Positions 1 through 6,182 of a DNA stretch of 6,182 bases are shown here, in pieces. The translations under genes and the position numbers were made by a program. This DNA comes from an uncultured bacterium. GTDB lineage: Bacteria; Patescibacteriota; Gracilibacteria; Absconditabacterales; Absconditicoccaceae. The stretch covers positions 1 to 6,182 of the forward strand of contig CAJAPL010000117.1 of assembly GCA_903943625.1 (NCBI GenBank), given 5' to 3'. Positions within the stretch are counted from its first letter, which is position 1, and each line of letters begins with the position of its first letter. The notes beneath the pieces were generated by a model. That model worked only from the letters and a program-made list of their open reading frames with translations. It made no database searches and was not told where the DNA came from.

Positions 1-376
1 CTATTACGTCTTTGATTGCTACTCTTTTACTTATTGCATTTATCCTAGCAGAAAGCTCTTTGAGATCAAATGGTTTAACTAGATAGTCATCAGCTCAATA
101 ATCAAATCACTCTAGTTTATCTTCGAGTTCTCATTTTGCTGTTGTCATGATTATTGGTGTACTATTTTGAGATTCTCTGATTTTTTTACATATTGATATT
201 CAATCCAATCAGGGGAGCATGATGTCCAATAAGATAATATCAAAAATTTGATGCTTAACGATCTCTACTGCATAAAGTCAATTATCAACTATTGAAACAT
301 TGTTTCATTCTAGCTCTAAATATTTTTTAATATTATTTGCTATTATTTTGTGGTCTTCGACTAGTAATATATTCAT
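1..376 (-). CDS. OmpR-like two-component response regulator, receiver domain (C-terminus outside window)
   Basis: The gene starts at ATG 376-374 and runs off the left edge after 125 codons. The visible part is a complete CheY-like receiver domain: acidic pair E7/D8, phospho-acceptor D51 in LLDIMLPG, the T79-A80 switch site, and K101-P102 in GADDYLVKPFDLKELSARI. That last stretch is typical of the OmpR/PhoB family, so a winged-helix DNA-binding domain is expected beyond the edge but is not seen. All seven glycines are TGA, including those in LPG, LDG and GADDY, so the standard code would stop at codon 24. It lies 14 bases after the histidine kinase on the same strand and is its likely partner. 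It probably accepts phosphate from H218 of that kinase and binds DNA, possibly the repeats at 2125-2154. The kinase-before-regulator order is less common than the reverse. The receiver call is near certain; the OmpR subfamily is inferred. Confidence 0.93.
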
Positions 377-390
377 TTTTATTTTTAAAA

Positions 391-1647
391 TTATGAAAAC
401 TTTATGGTAAATGTTGTTCCTTTTTTGATCTCACTTTTTATATCTATTTTCCGTCAATGTTTTTGGACAAGAAGTTTTGTAAGATAAAGTCATAGTCCAA
501 AGCTTTTTGTATCTGTATTGCTACGATCTGCTTGCCAAAACCTTTCTCGTATGTGGTCTATATCTTCTTGCCTTATTCATACTCAAGAGTCTTTGATTTC
601 AAATTTATCTTTATTTAAGTTTATTTCTATTTTTCATCAATCTGGAGTAAATTTGAATGCATTATCTAAAAGGTTTTTAATAATGATATTGAAACTTTGT
701 GAGTGTACAGATTTAATTATGTTTTTTGGTATTTTGGCGCCTATTTCTATTTTTTTATGTTCGTATAGTTTCTGTAGCGTATCAATTGTTGTCTGAGCTA
801 GCTTACTTATATCTGTTTCTTTAAAGTCCAGATTTTGCGTAGATTCTATCTTGCTTATTGTGGTTAGCGTCTCTAATATGCTATTTATATTTTGCAATTG
901 TTCTTTGATATTATCTAATCAATTATCATATTTCTTGGATTTTTTTATATAGTCTATTTCTGTGCTTATAGCCATTAATGGCGTTTTTAGTTCATGAGAC
1001 GCATTGGAAACAAAATCTTTTAGACTTAATGTTTGTTTGTTTATTTTTTCAAGAGTCTCATTAAATTTGTTGCTTAATCTATTTATTTCATCTTGCGGGT
1101 GTCAGAATATGTTTATTTTGTTGTGTAGATTATCTATGTTGACTGTATCTAAAAAGTGTAATAATCTATTTAGTTTTTTGAGTGCTGTTTCAACAAAAAG
1201 GAGAGATATTATGTATGCTATTATTCAGAATATGAATGTTAGATACAGGCTAGTGAAAATCAGATTTTTTTGTATATTTATCTGCGGAGTTATATTTGCT
1301 ATGTATACTTTACTATTTACAACTTTGTAGATGAAATAATAATCTTCTATTTCTATAATTGATTTTCGTTTTTTAGATGCTAATATAGCTTTTCATTCAA
1401 AGCTACTGATATCAAATATTTCAGTGTCTGGTCATCTATTCCTTCATAGAATTATTTTAATTCATGCGTTTCACATAATTGGTGGTGGTAGCATTGTTAC
1501 TTTCATTTCTTCTTTTGAATATCGGTTTCTGAAAAACACAATATTTGCTACTACGCCAAAAAGTAGCACCAAAACTACTGTAAATAATGTAAATTTGATG
1601 CTGATCTGTGTGGATGTTTTGAGATTTCTAAATTTTGGTATGAGCAT
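391..1647 (-). CDS. Membrane sensor histidine kinase (TM-sensor-TM-HAMP-HisKA-HATPase)
   Basis: 418 residues if TGA is glycine; the family usually has 350-500. A membrane segment lies near residues 15-38, then about 90 extracytoplasmic residues of unrecognised type, a second membrane segment near 129-152, and a HAMP-like linker to about 205 with DEINRLSNKFN. The H-box is SHELKTPL with phospho-accepting H218. The ATPase domain has the N-box around N325 and DNAFKFTPDGG, G1 DSGVG at 353-357, the F-box ERFWQADRS and G2 GLGL at 384-387. Fourteen of 18 glycines are TGA, including those in G1 and one in G2. An in-frame TAA just upstream makes ATG 1647-1645 the only ATG start. Residues 367 (CGA, HIxERF) and 399 (CGG, HGxKI) fit Trp better than Arg. 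It sits 13 bases after the cytochrome b5 lipoprotein and 14 before the regulator, so probably one transcript. The signal sensed is unknown; the lipoprotein may help sense it. Confidence 0.95.
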
Positions 1648-1660
1648 TAAACTTTATATT

Positions 1661-2083
1661 TTATTGTTTTAAAGTTCAGATTCCCAGTGTATTTATCCGT
1701 GACTTTGCCTTATCGGTTGTTCAATGCTGTGTATTAAATTTTACTGTTCATTCTATTCAACATAGAGTAGCCAATTTATCGTCTCATCATGGATGTTTGC
1801 CAAATGCTGATGTTATATCATAAACTTTACCATTAATTGTTGTCCGACAATCGCCTCTTGTATTGTGGCTTTCAACGTCTTGTAATGTATAAGCTGATAG
1901 GCTTGGTGTGGGAGTAGGAGTAGGTGTGGGAGTGGGCGTTGGAGTGGGTGTAGTGTTTTGTCCTACTGGTGTCGGCGTTGGTGTGGTGTTTTGTTCTAAT
2001 GGTGTCGTGCTACATCCTGTAACAATTAATCATGATAGTAATAGTCAAACTATAAGTGCTTTTTTACTTGCAGTATAAATCAT
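1661..2083 (-). CDS. Cytochrome b5-like haem-binding lipoprotein with Thr-Pro linker
   Basis: 140 residues with TGA as glycine. The N-terminus is a lipoprotein signal: basic ASKK, hydrophobic ALIVGLLLSGLI, then lipobox VTGC with C24 as the lipid-anchored cysteine. A Thr/Pro linker follows to residue 60, with eight consecutive TP units. Residues 64-140 match the cytochrome b5 fold: YTLQDVESHNT, then INGKVYDITSAFGKHPGG. The expected haem ligands are H97 of HPGG and H120 of FNTQH; their spacing of 23 is close to the classic 24. C79 and C108 could form a disulphide. Both glycines of HPGG are TGA. Residue 80 is CGG where this family has Trp (DCW before the INGKVYD strand), so the protein probably reads GDCW. 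It is first in a cluster with a histidine kinase and a response regulator, so it may be a haem, redox or ligand-sensing partner on the outer membrane face, or an electron carrier. Haem binding is inferred from the motif. Confidence 0.9.
1904..1954 (-). repeat. Thr-Pro codon repeat (lipoprotein stalk)
   Basis: Low-complexity coding tract giving T followed by eight TP units, residues 44-60 of the cytochrome b5 lipoprotein. All four Thr codons but mixed Pro codons are used, so the repeat looks kept at protein level rather than by recent slippage. It probably forms an extended stalk holding the haem domain away from the membrane. A shorter TPTPTP run sits a little earlier, at residues 34-39. Confidence 0.85.
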
Positions 2084-2115
2084 TCTTAATTCATTAATTG
2101 TAAAATTTTGTTATC

Positions 2116-2121
2116 ATTATA
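2116..2121 (-). promoter_or_regulatory. -10 box (TATAAT) of the lipoprotein-kinase-regulator cluster
   Basis: A perfect TATAAT on the minus strand, 32 bases ahead of the lipoprotein ATG. Transcription would start near 2109, leaving a leader of about 25 bases. No TTGACA-like -35 box lies at 16-18 bases; that place is taken by the direct repeats at 2125-2154, as in activator-dependent promoters. There is no terminator between the ruvB stop and this box, so some read-through from ruvB is possible. Confidence 0.6.
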
Positions 2122-2124
2122 TAG

Positions 2125-2154
2125 GTTAACCTTAAATTAACCTTAAATTATAAC
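2125..2154 (-). promoter_or_regulatory. Tandem 11-base repeat, candidate response-regulator operator
   Basis: TTAACCTTAAA occurs twice head to tail at 2126-2136 and 2137-2147 with no gap; a weaker third unit (ATTATAAC) follows at 2147-2154. Read as 8-base units spaced by 3, they are GTTAACCT and ATTAACCT. This 11-base period places protein units on one helix face and is characteristic of OmpR/PhoB-family operators; the cyanobacterial SphR Pho box (PyTTAAPyPyT/A units) is very similar. The repeats end 3-4 bases upstream of the TATAAT box and overlap the end of ruvB, including its stop codon. A regulator of this family is encoded in the cluster downstream, so autoregulation is likely. Binding itself is inferred. 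Confidence 0.55.
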
Positions 2155-3078
2155 TCTACCTCAAGCAGTCTTTTCGATTTTTCATAATTTTAATAATAAT
2201 GGTTCTACGTCTTCTTCAACTGCTTTTTCATTGATGCCTAGCTGTACTGCGATTGCTTTTGATCACATTGGTCTGTCAGCTTTTTTGAGTATCTCCAAGT
2301 ATTTTTTGTGGAGAGGGGTAATTCCGCCGTCGTCAATTTTGGAATGTAGTATAAATTGGTTCCGAAGATTTTCATCCAATGTCTTTTCGTTTCTTGATAC
2401 TAGAAAATCTCTGATTTTGATGCACATATTGTGAATTTCTCTAGGGACAGCGTCTACTTTGGAACTTATATGAGAAAGGATTGTATCATCAAAATTTATT
2501 TTATATTCAGTTAGATATTTTTTTATTAGGATCTTTTTTTCTTCTGGAGAATAATCCATAAAATGGAAATTGTAGATGAATCTGTTCTTGATGGGTTGAC
2601 TTAGACTTTCAGATTTAGTCGTTGCTCATATCAGAGTAAAGGGATTTATAGGGATCCTAACACTTCATCATTCTGGCATTACCATATCTATTACAAAATC
2701 TTCCATTGCTATATAAAGCACCTCTTCGATATTTGGTTTGAGTCTGTGAATTTCATCTATAAATAAAATGTCTCAAGACTCTAAGCTATTTAAAATACTT
2801 ACTATCTCTGATGGTTTGGATATGGCATATCATGTAACTGCCTTTATTCAAATGTTTCATTGTTTAGAAATGATATGGGCTATTGTGGTTTTGCCAAATC
2901 CACTGGGTCAAGAAAATAATATGTGTCACATATGACTATCTCTTTTTTGTGCGCTTTTAATGGCGGTTTTGAGTACTCACTTGATATGCTCTTGTCATAT
3001 AAATTCCTCAAAACTATTTGGTCTAGGGTGTTTATTTAGATCTATCAACTTTTCCGTAGAGATTTTTTTAATTTCCAT
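2143..3078 (-). CDS. ruvB: Holliday junction branch-migration ATPase RuvB
   Basis: 311 residues with TGA as glycine; typical RuvB is about 330-345. RuvB forms hexameric rings that pump DNA through RuvA-bound Holliday junctions during recombinational repair. Order: [12 protein letters not shown]-terminal signature (19-29), Walker [10 protein letters not shown] (57-65), Walker [11 protein letters not shown] (104-113), the hairpin and PFTLIGATT sensor 1 (146-154), arginine finger R166 in IKNRF, sensor 2 at VPRE (R213), and a C-terminal winged helix ending in [19 protein letters not shown]. Fourteen of 20 glycines are TGA, among them the first of Walker A and that of GATT. Odd points: Walker A has Ser where most RuvB have Pro (GPPG), and the N-terminus is short. 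The start ATG lies 38 bases after the surface-protein stop with no terminator between, so co-transcription is possible. No ruvA or ruvC is in the window. Confidence 0.95.
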
Positions 3079-3116
3079 ATTATTTTAGTATAGAGTCTAA
3101 AGTCTAATGACCACTT

Positions 3117-4925
3117 CTATATTTGATTTAACTGATAATAAGCGCTGGTTGTTGATAGTCATTGTATTTTATAATTTCACTTCCCATCTATTCTAACCAT
3201 TCACTCTATGAGATATCAGTTTCATATTATGAAATTTGTGGTTCATATTTTAGCGTCGGATTCTAGGTCAAATAAGTCTCCATACCATACGAAACTGTTG
3301 TCTCAAATACTATATTTGGCAGTTGTGTTTTTAACTATCTTATATCTTGTGCCTAAAATTTCTATGTATCATATATTAAATGTTCAATTATTTATCATGT
3401 TTGTATCCACATATATGTTTGCTTGAGCCTTGCCGTTTGCTCAAGTTGATATAGATCATGGCACTGTTGTGACTATTTCATCTTGTACTTTGGATTGATT
3501 GAGATTGTTTAATATGAGATATTTTACCTTGAATCTGTATATAAACAGTGCTACTTCGTATCTGGATATGGGGTTATCAAATCATATACTATCTGATGCT
3601 GAAACTATTCATAGTTCCATTGCTTTATTAAAATAATTTTTCCATCGTGGCATGGTTGTTTCATCAAGTGATTTTCATTCGGACATCCTTATGAGCGATG
3701 CTATGAATTGGGCTTTAGTCACGTTTTCTCCTGGGGTAAACAATCAGTTTCATCATTTCATAAGTCATTTTTTACATACATTCTCTATATAAGACTTCAT
3801 CGCATCATCTCGTCATCATAGATCTGTAAACTTACATTCGTCCGGTAGATATCATGAATTTGTATTGGCGAGATTTAATAAGTTTGAAAATTTGTCCAAT
3901 ATCTTTGCTGATGCGTCTCTGGTTAAACTTCAGAATGGATTGTATGTGGATGGAGTATTATATTGAGTGAGTCAATTGTCATACATCCAGCTAACTGCCT
4001 CTGTAAGCTCTGGGTCATTATTAACGTTTGTTCCTACAAAAAGATTTGATAAATCTGTCCCATTACTCGTTTGAGTTGGAGATATTATTGTTCATGTTTG
4101 GGTGTATTGAGTCTGTATTTTACTTATTGCATCTAAACTCATTGCCTTTAGTTGTTCGTTTTCTATTATATTTTTTAATCTAAATACCATTATTGCTACT
4201 TCATATCTTGTGGCATCGGCTTCAAGATTATTCATATTCGTTTCTTTTGTGAGTCATATAGCCTTTCATTTTAGATAATATTCATTTCGTCGAGGTGTTT
4301 GATTTTCGTTTGATAATTTTTGTTCAAACATTCTTATGAGAATTGTTACGATATGAGATTTCTTGAGTGTAAGCTTGGGATAGAAATTATTGTTTTTACC
4401 TTTCATTACGTCTCGTGCACAAGTATTTAATGTATATAGTAATAATTCAGGATTTATTGTGCTTGTATCTCCAAACGAGCAGTTATTGTTTTTTATTAAC
4501 TGACTATATCAAAATTTTACGTAAGCTTGGGATATTATTTTTGCTGCTTCCTCCCTAAGTATATTATCGTATGGTCTGTAATCTGTGGTGTTGTTGTATT
4601 TTGTTAGTCAATTTGCATACATCCAACTTAATGCCAAGTCAAATTCTGTCCCTCAACTTGATATTACGTCGTGAGTTGCTTCAGTTACAATTTTATTTCA
4701 CGTATCTTGTGTTCATGTATTTGAGCTTCAGGTAGTTATCTGCGAATTGATATACGAATTGAGAAAATTGCTTTGACTTGTATTGTCAAGGTCTCCGCCA
4801 GAGATGTATATTTTTTTTGTTATAGGGTCTATTACTATTTCTTGTCCCCAAACTTGGTAAGATACAAGGTTAAAGACGAAAGATGTAAGAACGATTCAAA
4901 GTCAGATTTTTATTGAAAATTTCAT
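3117..4925 (-). CDS. Secreted SLH-domain (S-layer-like) surface protein, duplicated
   Basis: 602 residues with TGA as glycine (34 of 47 glycines). The start is fixed by an in-frame TAA shortly upstream. A signal peptide spans about residues 1-27: MKFSIKI, a hydrophobic core, cleavage probably near VWG-QE. Two homologous halves follow, about 100-255 and 312-470, offset by 212-215 residues. Each has three SLH-like units: SWMYxNGLTxY with an LxR motif, then FxD...MKG...F.P...IRM, then YxxxxxxG with RYEVA and FR. The best unit is CKFTDL to KAQFIASLIRM (364-414). Each half has two cysteines exactly 20 apart (149/169, 364/384), suggesting disulphides. The C-terminal 110 residues look beta-rich and are unrecognised. 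SLH domains normally hold proteins to cell-wall polymers, so this is probably an S-layer or envelope protein. CGA at 213 aligns with TGG at 428 between the halves, supporting CGA=Trp. Confidence 0.85.
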
Positions 4926-4956
4926 TAATGATGTTTATTATTTAAAGCAGTTGTAA

Positions 4957-4984
4957 CTTATAAAAAAGGTGGCTTATATTTCAA
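4957..4984 (-). promoter_or_regulatory. Candidate promoter of the SLH surface-protein gene
   Basis: On the minus strand TTGAAA (4984-4979) and TATAAG (4962-4957) are separated by 16 bases; each differs from the sigma-70-type consensus at one base. Transcription would start near 4950 and give a leader of about 25 bases before ATG 4925. The match is good, but the region is AT-rich and chance hits are common. Confidence 0.5.
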
Positions 4985-5021
4985 GATGAAAGTTTAAAAT
5001 ATAATTTAATGCCTTAGGCTA

Positions 5022-5073
5022 GATACTTTTGGCATTGCCCTTCATGGGTTTCAGGATAAACCCCAAAAGTATC
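5022..5073. repeat. Inverted repeat 1: 11-bp stem with nested hairpin
   Basis: GATACTTTTGG (5022-5032) is perfectly complementary to CCAAAAGTATC (5063-5073). Inside lies a second perfect stem, GGGTTT (5046-5051) with AAACCC (5058-5063) and a 6-base loop CAGGAT. AATGCC at 5008-5013 could instead pair with GGCATT at 5031-5036, which would compete with the base of the outer stem. No T-run follows on either strand, so it is not an intrinsic terminator. Confidence 0.8.
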
Positions 5074-5082
5074 CAAAAACTC

Positions 5083-5114
5083 TAGAAAAATCATCCGCCA
5101 TTTTGATTTTTCTA
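5083..5114. repeat. Inverted repeat 2: 11-bp stem, 10-base loop
   Basis: TAGAAAAATCA (5083-5093) and TGATTTTTCTA (5104-5114) pair perfectly around the loop TCCGCCATTT. The stem is A/T-rich and the loop carries the only GC-rich bases nearby. It could be a weak terminator of the candidate RNA on the plus strand, or a protein-binding palindrome between the divergent genes. Confidence 0.75.
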
Positions 5115-5231
5115 TGTCTTGATATTTACGAAATCTTTCCAGCTATATAAATTTGTATGTATTGCTATGAATTACTAAGAAATAAAGCTATTATGATATA
5201 AAATTAGACGAAAAGTTTAATAAAAAATTTC

Positions 5232-5260
5232 TTGAATTATACTATTGAAAGCTTAATAAT
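5232..5260 (+). promoter_or_regulatory. Candidate trpS promoter
   Basis: TTGAAT (5232-5237) and AATAAT (5255-5260) are 17 bases apart, which would start transcription near 5267, 8-20 bases before the two possible trpS starts. An alternative -10, TATACT at 5238-5243, has only a poor -35. Both are in very AT-rich DNA, so the call is weak. The leader shows no T-box or attenuator. Confidence 0.3.
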
Positions 5261-5286
5261 TGATATATTTATAAATGATTATCAAT

Positions 5287-6182
5287 ATGAAAAAAAGAAT
5301 TCTAACCTGACTCCAGGCAACTAGCGATCAATTGCATATTTGAAACTATTTTGGATCCATAAAGTCTATGCTCGATTTGTCTAAGGAATTTCCTGATGCG
5401 GAAATATTTTTATTCACTGCTATTATGCATACTTATACCTGAATACATGATGCTAATCAACTAAAAAATAATGTTATGAACTCTTTGAAACTGTTTATTG
5501 CTTGTGGTGTAGATCCCAAAAGATTCACTATTTACAATCCGGCAGATATCCCTGGACATGCTCAATTAACTCGGGTTTTGACGTGTTTAACTATTATGTG
5601 AACTATGGAAAGAATGCATAGTTTCAAGGATGCTTTGGCAAAATGAAAATCTTGAGAAATATGAGTTTGAACTTTTTGTTATCCCATACTGATGGCTTCA
5701 GATATATTACTGTATGATGCTGATCTTGTGCCAGTATGAAAAGACCAAAAGCAACATGTAGAATACGCTAGGGACATTGCGATAAAATTTAACAATCAAT
5801 ATTGAGAGACATTTAAAGTCCCTGGTGTATATATAAGGGAAGAAGTGTCTGTGGTCCCATGAATAGACGGTCGCAAAATGAGCAAATCTTATAATAACTA
5901 TATATGACTTTTGGATGATGAAAAAACTATCTTGAAGAGGGTAAAGCAAATACCTACAAACACCCAAACAGTTGAAGAACCAAAAAACCCTGACGAATGT
6001 AATGTATATAAGATATTGAAATTATTTTTGGATGATAAGGAAGATGTTGATATAAGAAATAGATATACAGCTTGATGACTTAGTTATAAAGAAGTAAAAG
6101 ATTATCTTTATGAAAAAATCATAGCTTTTTTGAAACCTATACAAGAGAAATATAATCTAGTCTCTGATGAAGATATTTTGAA
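5287..6182 (+). CDS. trpS: Tryptophanyl-tRNA synthetase (C-terminus outside window)
   Basis: Cytoplasmic class Ic synthetase that joins tryptophan to tRNA-Trp using ATP. 298 codons are visible of a usual 320-340, and the frame is open at the right edge. The opening KRILTGLQAT leads to the HIGH-type motif HIGN (17-20), then YNPADIPGHAQLT (83-95), MERMHSFKDALAKGK, YPILMASDILLYDADLVPVG with DQKQH (132-157), and GRKMSKS (195-201). Fourteen of 19 glycines are TGA, including those of HIGN and VPVG. Codon 96 is CGG in AQLTxVLTC, a position where TrpRS has Trp; CGC at 196 in GRKMSKS is a normal arginine, so the CGN box seems split. An in-frame ATG at 5275 would add four residues; 5287 gives the usual family N-terminus. 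No Shine-Dalgarno sequence is seen. It is transcribed away from the other five genes. Confidence 0.96.

Larger units (their letters stand above)
5000..5114 (+). ncRNA. Candidate small structured RNA in the divergent intergenic gap
   Basis: A perfect TATAAT at 5000-5005 (weak -35) would start a plus-strand transcript near 5011-5013. The next 100 bases are more GC-rich than their flanks and hold two perfect 11-base-pair inverted repeats (5022-5073 and 5083-5114) and a nested 6-base-pair hairpin. The second stem ends in TTTTTCT, giving a terminator-like but non-canonical end. The Shine-Dalgarno-less leader contains no convincing ORF. I do not recognise the family: T-box, SRP, 6S, tRNA and common riboswitch signatures were not found. 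The strand is uncertain; on the minus strand the same folds would lie upstream of the SLH-gene promoter. Folding is seen in sequence; RNA identity is inferred. Confidence 0.35.

Noticed and set aside
518..796. Standard-code open frames on the plus strand (also near 1004-1330, 1424-1672, 2231-2434 and 3208-3426)
   Set aside because: They lie antisense to the kinase, ruvB and SLH genes, match no family, and arise because TAA/TAG are scarce opposite these genes.
637..897. Separate 86-residue minus-strand protein
   Set aside because: It is the stretch of the histidine kinase between two TGA glycine codons, not a gene of its own. The same holds for 2263-2559, an internal piece of RuvB.
1904..1954. 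Short tandem DNA repeat or CRISPR-like array
   Set aside because: It is in frame, codes for Thr-Pro, and has no spacer structure; it is a protein linker.
3094..3107. Tandem AGTCTAA AGTCTAA between the SLH gene and ruvB, with a TATACT-like box at 3092-3087
   Set aside because: Only two 7-base units and no usable -35; too weak to call a promoter or operator in AT-rich DNA.
5022..5073. Intrinsic terminator or tRNA
   Set aside because: No T-run follows the stem on either strand, the flanking genes diverge so none is needed, and there is no acceptor, D-arm or T-loop arrangement.
5707..5967. Minus-strand open frame opposite trpS
   Set aside because: It is antisense to conserved trpS motifs and resembles no protein.
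1..6182. A cluster of pseudogenes with many in-frame stops
   Set aside because: Only TGA interrupts the frames, always at glycine positions, and there are no frameshifts or stray TAA/TAG codons. This is recoding, not decay.

Overview
The window is AT-rich bacterial DNA read with a non-standard genetic code. Under the standard code it breaks into short ORFs. If TGA is read as glycine (translation table 25, known from Gracilibacteria and Absconditabacteria/SR1), six long, family-consistent genes appear and fill about 94% of the window. TGA falls on invariant glycines: the HPGG haem motif, the RuvB Walker A, the kinase G1 and G2 boxes and the TrpRS HIGN motif. By hand count about 91 of 125 glycines are TGA. 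CGA and CGG also fall where the families expect tryptophan, while CGC, CGT, AGA and AGG still read as arginine. A CGA/CGG-to-Trp change has been predicted computationally for Absconditabacterales, so the source is probably an uncultivated member of that group. Protein positions below use the TGA=Gly reading.

Layout, right to left on the minus strand: an S-layer-homology (SLH) type surface protein (4925-3117); ruvB, the Holliday-junction branch-migration motor (3078-2143); then a three-gene cluster of a cytochrome b5-fold lipoprotein (2083-1661), a membrane sensor histidine kinase (1647-391) and an OmpR-like response regulator whose C-terminus leaves the window (376-1). On the plus strand, trpS (tryptophanyl-tRNA synthetase) starts at 5287, or in frame at 5275, and leaves the window on the right. 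The roughly 350-base divergent gap between the SLH gene and trpS holds candidate promoters and two strong perfect inverted repeats, possibly a small structured RNA.

The most interesting unit is the lipoprotein-kinase-regulator cluster. A surface-anchored, probably haem-binding protein is encoded with a two-component system. A perfect TATAAT box lies directly behind an 11-base direct repeat resembling a PhoB/SphR-type operator. This suggests an autoregulated envelope signalling system with a haem lipoprotein as accessory sensor or target. TrpRS is also notable: if CGA/CGG mean Trp, this enzyme must charge a tRNA with a changed third anticodon base. None of the six genes has a clear Shine-Dalgarno sequence, and starts are preceded by A/T-rich leaders.
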